Below are positions 8,172-15,255 of a stretch of DNA of 64,000 bases, piece after piece (within the stretch, counting starts at the first letter, position 1; each line of letters begins with the position of its first letter). The notes below the pieces were generated by a model. The model made no database searches and had not been told where the DNA came from. It was given only the letters and a program-made list of their open reading frames with translations. The DNA is from Paenibacillus selenitireducens (lineage in GTDB: Bacteria; Bacillota; Bacilli; Paenibacillales; Paenibacillaceae): contig NZ_MSZX01000005.1 in the NCBI RefSeq assembly GCF_002021565.1, positions 124,027 to 188,026 on the forward strand, in the 5' to 3' direction. The position numbers and the translations under genes were made by a program.

Positions 8172-8768
8172 ATGGCGAGAAAAGTTTTGATACAAATACG
8201 GCGTGGACTTGAGCGCAATATTGGAGTGCTTGGGGTCAGCGAACTTGGTTACTGTACCGATACAAAAAAACTATATATCGGCTCTGATTCCGGCAATGTG
8301 TTACTGGTCGCCGCACAATCTACAGGGGACATGCTCAAAAGCATCTATGATACGAATAACAATGGCAAGGTTGATGCTGCGGACAGCATACCGTGGGCAG
8401 GTATAACGGGTAAGCCGACATCTTTTGTTCCGGATGCGCATGAACATAGTAGAGTGCAAACAATAGATGATAGAGATAGAAAACCCGCCGACACATCAAA
8501 AGGCTATGCTGAATTCGCCTTTACCTCTCTTGGAGGAATGATGGGGGCAGCCAATTCTGATTATCAGGATATGATCGTGCTTAATATGTATAAAGATGTC
8601 TCAGGAGGTTTGGTGAATGCCCTGGTATTTGATAAAAAGCAAATGAAAATATTACATTACCAGGCAGCACAGACAGCAACAACCTGGGGAGAGCCTAAAA
8701 CACTGGCGTACTTGTCGGATGTTATGCCTAAAGGACCCATCACGTGGAACCAGTTAAAAGGGGTGTAA
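8172..8768 (+). CDS. Second tail fibre/attachment protein, paralogous N-terminus
   Basis: 198 residues, ribosome site GGAGGGA at 8158-8164. The N-terminus (LIQIRRGLERNIGVLGVSEL, YCTDTKKLYIGSDSGN) is clearly related to that of the preceding fibre, so the two genes share a docking domain and differ behind it. Residues 59-70 (YDTNNNGKVDAA) look like a calcium-binding EF-hand loop, followed by GITGKPTSFVPDAHEH, a motif frequent in fibre proteins. The C-terminal half contains an ATTWGEPKTLAYLSD segment seen in phage tip proteins. Exact receptor unknown. Confidence 0.7.
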   Translation: MARKVLIQIRRGLERNIGVLGVSELGYCTDTKKLYIGSDSGNVLLVAAQSTGDMLKSIYDTNNNGKVDAADSIPWAGITGKPTSFVPDAHEHSRVQTIDDRDRKPADTSKGYAEFAFTSLGGMMGAANSDYQDMIVLNMYKDVSGGLVNALVFDKKQMKILHYQAAQTATTWGEPKTLAYLSDVMPKGPITWNQLKGV

Positions 8769-8770
8769 CA

Positions 8771-9388
8771 ATGGGATACGGCAATCAAATATATGGCACG
8801 AGTCAATATGGCGAAGAACCAACAACGGAAAAGCCCAGTGAATCCTATACACCGGATTTAATGAAATACTTGCCCCAGACCTATAAAAGAAAAGGTGTCT
8901 TACACACCATTCTGAATATACTTGGGGAACAAATTGGACTTCTGCATCAATTCATCGAAGAGGTAAGGGACCAGCCTTGTGTGGAACACGCCACGTGGGG
9001 GCTTGGTGATTGGGAGCAAGTATTGGGTCTGCAAACGGACCCATCAAAATCTTATGAACGACGTCGAGAAATCATCAAAGCAAAATTACGAGGAACAGGG
9101 ACTACAACTAAAGAAATGATCGAGCGTGTAGCTTCGACTTTTTCCGGCGGAGACGTTCAGATCATTCAATATCCCGCTCGATATCACTTTGAGGTACGAT
9201 TCATTGGGATTAAAGGCATTCCGCCCAATATGGCAGGCTTTATTCAAATGCTAGAAGATATAAAGCCAGCGCACCTTAGCTATGAATTCAGTTATACCTA
9301 TGCACAATGGGATTCGATTCGAAATCTCACTTGGAACCAAGTTAAGAAGAAATCATGGAATGAAATTAAAGTTTACGAAGGGAAGTGA
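8771..9388 (+). CDS. YmfQ-like (DUF2313) phage tail protein, gpI/XkdU position
   Basis: 205 residues; ATG 8771 is preceded by AAGGGGTG. The pattern DLMKYLPQTYKRKGVLHTIL near residue 33, the Asp/Glu-rich helix and the DWEQVLGLQTDPSKSYERRR segment followed by IKAKLRGTGTTTKEMIE are characteristic of YmfQ/DUF2313 proteins. These baseplate proteins link fibres to the wedge. An open frame continues upstream to 8744 but overlaps the previous gene without a ribosome site. The unusual order, after two fibre genes, suggests fibre-gene shuffling. Confidence 0.8.
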   Translation: MGYGNQIYGTSQYGEEPTTEKPSESYTPDLMKYLPQTYKRKGVLHTILNILGEQIGLLHQFIEEVRDQPCVEHATWGLGDWEQVLGLQTDPSKSYERRREIIKAKLRGTGTTTKEMIERVASTFSGGDVQIIQYPARYHFEVRFIGIKGIPPNMAGFIQMLEDIKPAHLSYEFSYTYAQWDSIRNLTWNQVKKKSWNEIKVYEGK

Positions 9389-9393
9389 CATAG

Positions 9394-10401
9394 ATGAAAT
9401 TAACCCCAAATCTTTCTTTGAAGAAGCCGGATGGCACAGAAACCGCAGATATCGATGTGCTTAATGGTAATGCAGATTCACTGGACGCGGCTATTGGTGG
9501 ACCTCTAACTTCTTTAAAGACTACAGATAAAAAAATTGTAGGAGCTATTAACGAGCTTTTTCAATCTGCCAGTGATATAAAGAGTAAGGTTGCCGATGCT
9601 GTCACTGGCAAGGGAGTTCCGGCAAGTATTAACGATACAGGTCAGCAATTAGCTGATAAAATCGGGCAGATCAAAACAGGTACCGATACCACGGACGCAA
9701 CCGCAGTTGCCGCGGATATTCGATCCGGAAAGACCGCGTATGGTAAGAACGCTAAAATTACAGGTACACAACCAGTTCAAGCAACCGCAGCGCAGACGAT
9801 CACGCCAGGTAAAGCGGATATCGTTAAGGGCCCAGGTATCTATGATGGAGCGATAACCGTCAAAGGCGTACCAGTAGATGCATCCAAAGTTTTGGTTGGT
9901 ACAACGATTGCAGAGACTGCGGGAACGCTTCCAAACCGAAGCGCAGAAAATCAACATATGCCCTCAACAGGTGGTACGGTTTGGGCGGGTGATCGACTAT
10001 TTTTACAACCACCGCCAGGGTATTATAACGGTTCAACATGGGTAACGGTTGCTGCGCCGGATGTGCGACCAGAACATATAAGGTCGGGTAAAAAAGTGTT
10101 GGATATGGCCGGGACGTTACAACCTGGAAGGAACTTTAGATACTTAGAGTTCGGGGCGACAACAGGGGGCCAAGCCATTGAACTTGGGTGGGAGTGGCAA
10201 GCAATAATATTTACAATTGACGTTGACCCATCAAGAGGAATGGCCCTTATGAGACGACCATCAGATAATGCCGCATTGGAAATAAGTTCAGGCGGGAGGC
10301 ATCTTCCGTATATAAGTCCCTTCGATATAACAGCAACAGGGTTCGGGATACAGTACTACGCAGAGGCAGTGAGAACAAGGGTCTATGTATACGGAAAATA
10401 A
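9394..10401 (+). CDS. Phage tail fibre protein with IRSGKxAY-type repeats
   Basis: 335 residues, start ATG 9394 after GAAGGGAAGTG. The N-terminus LTPNLSLKKPDGTETADID is typical of Bacillales tail fibres. The repeated motif ADIRSGKTAYGKNAKITGT (about residue 107), DASKVLVGTTIAETAGTL (about 154) and IRSGKKVLDMAGTLQPG (about 228) forms short fibre repeats. The C-terminal 100 residues are a separate beta-rich, probably receptor-binding, domain. It follows the YmfQ-like gene, the usual site of the main fibre. Confidence 0.75.
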   Translation: MKLTPNLSLKKPDGTETADIDVLNGNADSLDAAIGGPLTSLKTTDKKIVGAINELFQSASDIKSKVADAVTGKGVPASINDTGQQLADKIGQIKTGTDTTDATAVAADIRSGKTAYGKNAKITGTQPVQATAAQTITPGKADIVKGPGIYDGAITVKGVPVDASKVLVGTTIAETAGTLPNRSAENQHMPSTGGTVWAGDRLFLQPPPGYYNGSTWVTVAAPDVRPEHIRSGKKVLDMAGTLQPGRNFRYLEFGATTGGQAIELGWEWQAIIFTIDVDPSRGMALMRRPSDNAALEISSGGRHLPYISPFDITATGFGIQYYAEAVRTRVYVYGK

Positions 10402-10416
10402 CAAGGAGGTTTAACC

Positions 10417-10686
10417 ATGGAAGAAACGTTGATTTTTTACGACACAACAGGATATATCATTTATCAAGCATTTGGTAACTTTAGGGAGCCTGTCGGTATT
10501 CCATTTTTGAAGGTATCTATACCTGACGGGAAACGTGTATCAAAAGTAGACGTATCAGGAGAAACGCCAACGGCTGTATTCGAAGATTTGGCAAAGTCAG
10601 ATATAGAACTTTTAAAAGTATCGAATGAAGAGTTGAAAAAGTCCATAGCTGAATTAACGATATTGATTGCAACGCCACAAATTTAA
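10417..10686 (+). CDS. Small phage tail-region protein (XkdW-like position)
   Basis: 89 residues with AAGGAGGT ribosome site 7 bases upstream. A short beta-rich N-terminal part (LIFYDTTGYIIYQAFG) is followed by a helical C-terminus (DIELLKVSNEELKKSIAEL) that could form a coiled coil. Proteins of this size and layout commonly follow the last fibre gene and precede XkdX-like proteins. Function is not known. Confidence 0.65.
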   Translation: MEETLIFYDTTGYIIYQAFGNFREPVGIPFLKVSIPDGKRVSKVDVSGETPTAVFEDLAKSDIELLKVSNEELKKSIAELTILIATPQI

Positions 10687-10699
10687 ATAATGGAGAATG

Positions 10700-10846
10700 A
10701 TGAAGATGACATTTACAAAAGATAGCGGATTGGTAAAGGTTTGGGTTAGCTTGGTGATGGCAGGAACATATAAGCATGAGCAAGTGCCGCAGCTCTCTAA
10801 TCTTAAGACAGTCGTTACAGAAGTTATCAACAGAACAGCAGCTTAA
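10700..10846 (+). CDS. XkdX-like small phage protein
   Basis: 48 residues: MKMTFTKDSGLVKVWVSLVM, then AGTYKHEQVPQLSNLKTVV and a short tail. The spacing of Trp, the YKHEQVP turn and the LSNLK-V helix match the XkdX family found at the end of tail operons. ATG 10697, 10700 and 10706 are in frame; GGAG at 10692-10695 best serves 10700 or 10706. A terminator follows directly. Confidence 0.65.
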   Translation: MKMTFTKDSGLVKVWVSLVMAGTYKHEQVPQLSNLKTVVTEVINRTAA

Positions 10847-10877
10847 GCGCCGCCGATATGGTAGGCGCTATTATTAT

Positions 10878-10905
10878 GCCCTTAGCATGCGCTAGGGGCT
10901 TTTTC
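10878..10905 (+). terminator. Rho-independent terminator after the tail operon
   Basis: A 9-bp stem GCCCTTAGC/GCTAGGGGC with an ATGC loop is followed by TTTTT. A second small hairpin (AGCGCC/GGCGCT) lies just before it. It separates the tail genes from the holin-amidase pair, so either lysis is read through or has its own promoter. Confidence 0.75.
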
Positions 10906-10924
10906 ATTAAAAGGAGGTCACGTT

Positions 10925-11353
10925 GTGGAACGTTTTGGAATGATTATAAAAAGTGCTATCGCTATTGGCGGTAGTGCATTAACTTGGGCTTATGGTGGAT
11001 GGACGCAGACAATGGGTGTTCTTGTATTACTGGTGGTTGCAGACTATTTGTCTGGTATCGGAGCGGCAGCCGTTGAGAGTGAGAAGGAAGGCAAGAACGG
11101 TTTGTCTTCACGTGTTGGGTACGTTGGAATTATCAAGAAGCTTGGTATTTTCCTGATTGTTGCCATGGCGCACCAATTAGATGGAATTCTAGGCGGTACA
11201 AACGCTTTGAGGGACGCAGCTATCTTTTTCTATATGGCGAATGAATTGATTAGTGTTGTAGAGAATGCGGGGCGTATTGGCTTACCCCTGCCCCCTGCCG
11301 TTGTGAAAGTTATTGAAGTCTTGAAGAACAAGGGAGGAAATAACAATGAATAA
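10925..11353 (+). CDS. Phage holin, toxin secretion/phage lysis (BlyA/phage_holin_4) family
   Basis: 142 residues from GTG 10925 with an excellent AAGGAGGT site 6 bases upstream. Hydrophobic stretches near residues 10-28 (SAIAIGGSALTWAYGG), 30-50 (MGVLVLLVVADYLSGIGAA) and 75-100 (LGIFLIVAMAHQLDGILG) match the family; VVADYLSGIGAA is its typical signature. Holins form membrane lesions that release or activate the endolysin. The end overlaps the amidase start by 8 bases. Confidence 0.88.
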   Translation: MERFGMIIKSAIAIGGSALTWAYGGWTQTMGVLVLLVVADYLSGIGAAAVESEKEGKNGLSSRVGYVGIIKKLGIFLIVAMAHQLDGILGGTNALRDAAIFFYMANELISVVENAGRIGLPLPPAVVKVIEVLKNKGGNNNE

Positions 11354-12083
11354 AACGGTTGTGCTAGATGCCGGACATGGTGGTAAAGATGGCGGCGCGT
11401 GCGGTAACGGACTTAGAGAAAAGGATATTGCATTGAAAGTGGCTAATGAAATCGCTAAACGATTGAAAGCCGAATATGAAGGCGTTGAATGTATCCTAAC
11501 ACGTTCGACAGATGTTTTCTTGGAGTTGAAAGAACGTACAGATATGGCAAACAAAACAAAGGCAGATATGCTAGTTTCGATCCATTGTAACGCAGGTGGA
11601 GGTGCGGGTGGATTCGAGTCCTTCACATACAACGGAAGCACAAACGCAGCTACAGCAGCCTTCCAAAACGTGTTGCATGGCGAAATATATAGTCGGTTGA
11701 AAGGTTTTGGTGTCAATGATAGAGGACAAAAAAGAGCTAACCTTCATATGTGCCGTGAATCTAAGATGCCTGCCGTGTTGATAGAAAATCTATTCATTGA
11801 TGTTGATAGTGACGCAAACAGATTAAAACGTACAGAAGTGTTAGAAGCCATAATAAATGGTCATGTTGTTGGTATAGCTAAGTATCTAGGCTTGAAGACC
11901 AAGCAAACGGAGAAGCCTACCGACGAGGTTTTAAACGTGTTTGTAGATGGTGTCAATGTTGGGCAAGGCGACAATTTAAAGGGCGTTACACGCGGGCCTG
12001 TTCGTGCATTAGCGCAGGCTTTAGGTGCACAAGTTATTTATGATGCTACGAATAAGCGTATTGACGTTATTTCCAAAAAATGA
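11346..12083 (+). CDS. N-acetylmuramoyl-L-alanine amidase (endolysin), Amidase_3 with stalk-type C-terminus
   Basis: 245 residues, ribosome site GGGAGG. Residues 1-180 form an Amidase_3 domain: zinc ligands His in DAGHGGKDGG (residue 10), Glu in LREKDIA, His in SIHCNAG (about 80) and the catalytic Glu in LIENLFI (about 144). It cleaves the bond between MurNAc and the stem peptide. The C-terminal 50 residues (VFVDGVNVGQGD, PVRALAQALGAQVIYD) resemble the copper-amine-oxidase-N-like stalk domain frequent in Paenibacillus wall proteins. Together with the upstream holin it forms the lysis cassette. Confidence 0.93.
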   Translation: MNKTVVLDAGHGGKDGGACGNGLREKDIALKVANEIAKRLKAEYEGVECILTRSTDVFLELKERTDMANKTKADMLVSIHCNAGGGAGGFESFTYNGSTNAATAAFQNVLHGEIYSRLKGFGVNDRGQKRANLHMCRESKMPAVLIENLFIDVDSDANRLKRTEVLEAIINGHVVGIAKYLGLKTKQTEKPTDEVLNVFVDGVNVGQGDNLKGVTRGPVRALAQALGAQVIYDATNKRIDVISKK

Positions 12084-12119
12084 TATATTACCAATAACAA
12101 ATCCGAAAGAATCGGTAAA

Positions 12120-12158
12120 AGAACCGCTAGGGGCAAATCCCTTGGCGGTTCTTTTTTT
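12120..12158 (+). terminator. Strong terminator after the lysis cassette
   Basis: A 13-bp stem (12121-12133 with 12139-12151, GAACCGC...GCGGTTC) with a CAAAT loop is followed by seven T. It separates the convergent genes at 11346-12083 (+) and 12171-12374 (-). Confidence 0.88.
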
Positions 12159-12170
12159 GTTTCCACGCTC

Positions 12171-12374
12171 TTATTTAAACAATTTGCGAATGAACTTGAA
12201 CAAGTCGAAAGTTGTTCGATTGTATACCTTATTATATATGGCCTTCTTCGGGCTTCTTAGCGCGCCATATCCTCGCGGCATCTTAAGTCCTGCTCTATGT
12301 ACAATCTGACGTTTAATACTTGTCCTCGCTGCAATCCTCTTTTTTAAACTCGGTTTACGCATACCGAACTTCAT
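12171..12374 (-). CDS. Small basic phage protein of unknown function
   Basis: 67 residues on the minus strand, very rich in Lys and Arg (MKFGMRKPSLKKRIAARTS). A good AGAGGTGG site lies 7 bases before the ATG. The RKPSLKKRIAARTS opening and PKKAIYNKVYNRTTFDLF closing segment are motifs I recall from small proteins beside endolysin genes of Bacillales prophages, so I take it as real. It runs convergent to the amidase and shares the terminator region. Charge suggests binding to nucleic acid or wall polymer; no function is known. Confidence 0.6.
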   Translation of the reverse strand: MKFGMRKPSLKKRIAARTSIKRQIVHRAGLKMPRGYGALRSPKKAIYNKVYNRTTFDLFKFIRKLFK

Positions 12375-12442
12375 TATAAGACCACCTCTTGACTTAATAA
12401 CTTACCCTCATGTTTATTACTGTTTCAGCATGTAAAGGGATG

Positions 12443-13690
12443 TTATCTAATAGTATTTATGGCAATCTCTCTTTGAATTTTTACATCTTGAATAATTTTA
12501 TAAACTGATATTATTTTTTCAAACATAGACCAACAATTATATACATACTCAAGAATATATACTTCATCCGTTCCGTATTTAACCATATGTTCGTATGGTA
12601 TGTACTCCCAATTCTCATGTCCTATTGCATTTCTTATTTTCCTTTCAAACTTAGGCATAAAAATATTGAAGCCTTCATTCAGTTCAACGAATTTCAATTT
12701 GTGCGCTTTAGATAATTTTTGATATTTTGCTAGTGTATTGATTTCTTTACCATCAATCTTAATATCAGGCATCAGTGAGTGATTTCCTCTTTCTAGAATA
12801 TTGTTTAACATCAAAAGCAATTGATACACTTCTATCAGATTCTCATATACAGTGATATAAATGTCTTTTACATCTAAGAAGTTGGTAGTCGTGAGGGTGT
12901 AGTCTTTATATATTTGATCTATTTCTCCTTCAGGTAAATAATTAAGAAAAGTTGCAGGTATGAAGTAGTAATAGTTACTAAGAATGCTACTTATTGTTCT
13001 ATATAATTTCTTGTCATTTCCTAGTAGCACCTCATTGCTGCATTGATCAATGAGGAATTTATTAAACTCTTCATATCGATTGGTTTTCATAAGATTCATT
13101 TTCTCTAATATTTGAGAATTGAATTCTTCAAAATCACTATTATGAAAGAAAGTATTAAAGTAATTAATATTGTATGAATATAAATGTCTAATTATCTCTT
13201 CATTAGAAAAACTATCAGTAACTTCTATATCGAGCTGTTTTGCAAGTTCTAAAGATAAATATTTTATATTATTATTCAAATACAATTCGTTGATTCTTTC
13301 AAAAATATGATTATGTTCTTTGTGTATATAGACGGCTCTCATAAAGCTTTCGTGAAAAGCGGCATACTTATCTAGTCCTATCATTTGAGTAGAACGTATA
13401 AAAGGAGTATAGCCGGGGATTATGTTTTGTTGATTAGAAATTTTGAACGTAAGTAATTCTGATGAAGTTTCAGCATAATATTTCGGTGTGGTTCGTTTTA
13501 CTGGGGTTGCATTCTTTGATTTAAGATCGATTGTGACTTCCTCATTGTTTGTATAAAGAGTAAATTTCAATACAGTAAGGCAATCTGGACAAACAATACT
13601 TACAGGCGCTTCATCAATATGTCCTACTTGCCACTTTAAATTTATTATTGCCTCACATACATCGCATTTTACTAGAATATTTGATACCAT
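12443..13690 (-). CDS. Zinc-ribbon protein with HEPN-like RNAIGH motif, candidate prophage defence gene
   Basis: 415 residues from ATG 13690 with AAAGGAGA 7 bases upstream (a TTG two codons earlier is too close to it). An N-terminal zinc ribbon has Cys9, Cys12, Cys34 and Cys37. The rest is helical and rich in Asn, Tyr, Ile and Lys, with clearly lower GC than neighbours. Near the end, residues 353-358 read RNAIGH, an Rx4H motif as in HEPN/Apea-like ribonucleases, in an amphipathic helical context (KFERKIRNAIGHENWEY). It lies alone behind the lysis genes, a usual place for lysogenic-conversion or superinfection-exclusion genes. Function is inferred; no close family was recognised. Confidence 0.7.
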   Translation of the reverse strand: MVSNILVKCDVCEAIINLKWQVGHIDEAPVSIVCPDCLTVLKFTLYTNNEEVTIDLKSKNATPVKRTTPKYYAETSSELLTFKISNQQNIIPGYTPFIRSTQMIGLDKYAAFHESFMRAVYIHKEHNHIFERINELYLNNNIKYLSLELAKQLDIEVTDSFSNEEIIRHLYSYNINYFNTFFHNSDFEEFNSQILEKMNLMKTNRYEEFNKFLIDQCSNEVLLGNDKKLYRTISSILSNYYYFIPATFLNYLPEGEIDQIYKDYTLTTTNFLDVKDIYITVYENLIEVYQLLLMLNNILERGNHSLMPDIKIDGKEINTLAKYQKLSKAHKLKFVELNEGFNIFMPKFERKIRNAIGHENWEYIPYEHMVKYGTDEVYILEYVYNCWSMFEKIISVYKIIQDVKIQREIAINTIR

Positions 13691-13883
13691 AAGCAATCTC
13701 CTTTAATTCGATGTCCAATTAAGTTTTAAATAACGTTTGTGTATATCTTCCTAGCAGACTCACATTCCTCTACGATTACCCTTAATATCTTGCTCAGAAC
13801 TTCGTAAATTACTTCACATGTTAAATTATTCGAGGATCTACTTACATATCCTGCCTGTAAACATGAATTATGTTTTATGGATA

Positions 13884-13913
13884 TTGATATGGGAACGTTT
13901 ATTCGTATATAAT
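13884..13913 (+). promoter_or_regulatory. Sigma-A-type promoter of the YolD-like gene with a LexA-like element
   Basis: TTGATA (13884-13889), 18-base spacer, TATAAT (13908-13913). The spacer holds GGAACGTTTATTCG, a weak relative of the Bacillus LexA box CGAACRNRYGTTYC. The same layout occurs before the gene at 14665. Confidence 0.55.
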
Positions 13914-13957
13914 GTGAGATAGTTATTATTATGCAAATTTACTTGGAGGGAATTATA

Positions 13958-14287
13958 ATAGGTAAGAAATTAGATGGTAACGGTTTATTCGAATCAAGTC
14001 GTTTTATTATGCCGCAGCACCGGGAAGCACTTAATGAACAGGCGAGGCAAAAACTATTAAATTCACGGCCTGAGCTTGACCCGCAGGAACTTGATATGAT
14101 CGCTCAAGCAATCGATGATTCATATTCAGAGGGAACGCAATTGGGTTTAGAATTATTCGATGAGTATAATAATATGGTTATTAATGGAGTCATAATTGGA
14201 GTGAATCAACAGCGTGGGATAGTACAGCTTGATATTAATGGAGAAATTAAGGATATAAAACTTAAAAACATTATAGGAGTGAAGTAA
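13958..14287 (+). CDS. YolD-like protein, apparent AUA start codon
   Basis: About 109 residues. The GKKLDGNGLFESSRFIMPQHRE opening (shown in part) and the later ELDPQELDMIAQAIDDSY stretch are diagnostic of YolD-like proteins (PF08863), often encoded beside Y-family polymerases such as UvrX and induced by the SOS response. Homologues start right before GKK. Here the codon is ATA (13958-13960), with GGAGGG exactly 7 bases upstream. The only in-frame ATG, at 13931, would place that ribosome site inside the gene and lacks one of its own. So translation starts at AUA, or the start was lost by ATG to ATA mutation. No UvrX-like gene is nearby. Role unknown. Confidence 0.7.
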   Translation: MGKKLDGNGLFESSRFIMPQHREALNEQARQKLLNSRPELDPQELDMIAQAIDDSYSEGTQLGLELFDEYNNMVINGVIIGVNQQRGIVQLDINGEIKDIKLKNIIGVK

Positions 14288-14309
14288 CCCGGCTCAACCG
14301 GGTTTTTTT
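14286..14309 (+). terminator. Terminator after the YolD-like gene
   Basis: Stem AACCCGG/CCGGGTT with a CTCAA loop followed by seven T, starting at the stop codon of the YolD-like gene. Confidence 0.85.
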
Positions 14310-14388
14310 GTGCGGAAAAGTATGTGTAAAAAATGTGTAAAATGATACGAACTTCTAACGTATTCTCAAAACGCGGTGTATAATATGA

Positions 14389-14428
14389 GAAAAAGCCGCG
14401 AACCCTTATATATCAAAGGTTCACGGCT
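14389..14428 (-). terminator. Terminator-like hairpin reading on the minus strand
   Basis: AGCCG-c-GAACC pairs with GGTTC-a-CGGCT (14394-14428). Read on the minus strand the hairpin is followed by a run of T (AAAAA at 14389-14393 on plus). No minus-strand gene is visible upstream of it, so it may end a small RNA from the 376-base gene-free stretch 14288-14664, which otherwise holds only the promoter at 14559-14587. Confidence 0.5.
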
Positions 14429-14558
14429 ATTTATGTATACAATCAATCCTCATTATTATTGAATAGATGGCGTCCCAGAAGGGCGTTGAAGACACTAGTG
14501 AGATTTTCACTTATAAAATAGAGACTACGAATGCATAAGCCTTTGTGGTTTTTCGCCC

Positions 14559-14587
14559 TTGAATACGAACATGTATTCCCGTATAAT
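14559..14587 (+). promoter_or_regulatory. Promoter with near-consensus LexA (SOS) box
   Basis: TTGAAT (14559-14564), 17-base spacer, TATAAT (14582-14587). The spacer contains CGAACATGTATTCC (14566-14579), 13 of 14 matches to the Bacillus LexA box CGAACRNRYGTTYC. A weaker second copy, GGAACAAAAGTTCT, overlaps the start of transcription (14589-14602). The downstream gene at 14665 should be derepressed by DNA damage. Confidence 0.65.
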
Positions 14588-14664
14588 GGGAACAAAAGTT
14601 CTTATTTGGTGACGGAAGCTAATTAAATCAAACGTGGAAAGCTCAACAACGGGAGGAGTCATAT

Positions 14665-14922
14665 ATGATTGAAGAGATACTAAAGCCATACATCGAGAAT
14701 CGATGCAATGAGCTTGCAGATGATTGTGACAACGAAGAAGATGAAAACTATAAAAAATTCATGTCACTATTAATAGAAGAGAATGTTTCAGGATCAACGC
14801 TATATGAGCTTGAGCACTTATATAATAGCATCAAATATAAAGTGATAAAGGCGGTGTATCCAGTTGCTCTAAAAGACGGAATAATTATTAGCAATAAGAT
14901 GATGGAATTTATGAAGAAATAA
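14665..14922 (+). CDS. Small hypothetical protein under a LexA-like promoter
   Basis: 85 residues with GGGAGGAG ribosome site. Acidic N-terminal half (LADDCDNEEDENYKKFMSLL), then a helical part and a YPVALKDGIIISNKMMEF ending. The last part resembles small helical proteins of prophages (DUF6809-like), but I cannot assign it with confidence. It is the last gene before the probable right prophage end and lies behind a promoter with a near-consensus LexA box, so it is probably induced with the prophage. Confidence 0.65.
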   Translation: MIEEILKPYIENRCNELADDCDNEEDENYKKFMSLLIEENVSGSTLYELEHLYNSIKYKVIKAVYPVALKDGIIISNKMMEFMKK

Positions 14923-14964
14923 ACTGTAACAATTTTTGATTATTAAATGAATGGAATTAGTTGT

Positions 14965-15050
14965 TTTGCCACCTTAACTGCCACCTTTTTGGAAGACAAA
15001 CAGATAAAAACCCTCGTAATCACTGATTACAAAGGCTTTTATCTGGAGCC
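14965..15050. other. Probable right prophage attachment region (attR)
   Basis: Two direct copies of TTGCCACCTT/CTGCCACCTT (about 14967-14990), which look like integrase arm sites, are followed by a core-like inverted repeat GTAATC-act-GATTAC at 15019-15033. Phage-type low-GC genes end to the left and host genes (rsmD) begin to the right. The left end of the prophage is not in the window, so the duplicated core cannot be confirmed. Short open frames across it on both strands are a by-product of the palindrome. Confidence 0.45.
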
Positions 15051-15255
15051 CTCTTGCGAGAGCTCCATCATGGGAGAGGAGAAACCGGACGAAGAGCTTA
15101 TGGGGAAACGTAAGTCTTCTCCGCGGTTGTCTACGACATTCGATGATGTCGATAACTTTATGATTGCCCTTTTGCGGGGAATTATACATCGGTTATGAAA
15201 AAAAGAAGTTCTCTGGATTCAGAGGGTCTGATTTATTTTTCAACAAGCTTCAATT
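15051..15255. other. Gene-free spacer with hairpins before rsmD
   Basis: No convincing gene. Two hairpins are visible: GAGC-cc-TCT/AGA-GCTC around TTGCG (15047-15069) and TACGACAT/ATGTCG(A) around 15132-15154. In related genomes recG commonly precedes rsmD, so this may be the old intergenic region now flanking the prophage. Confidence 0.35.

Noticed and set aside
8340-8400. Dockerin/EF-hand-like loop in the second fibre protein
   Set aside because: A single calcium-loop look-alike without the paired dockerin repeat; better seen as part of a fibre domain.
7136-8768. Mtd_N-like fibre start suggested a diversity-generating retroelement
   Set aside because: No reverse transcriptase gene, template repeat or adenine-variable repeat is visible in the window; this docking domain is common in ordinary fibres.
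14947-15198. 83-codon plus-strand and 71-codon minus-strand frames at the prophage end
   Set aside because: Both cross the palindromic attachment-like site and hairpins, have no ribosome sites and mirror each other through the inverted repeat.
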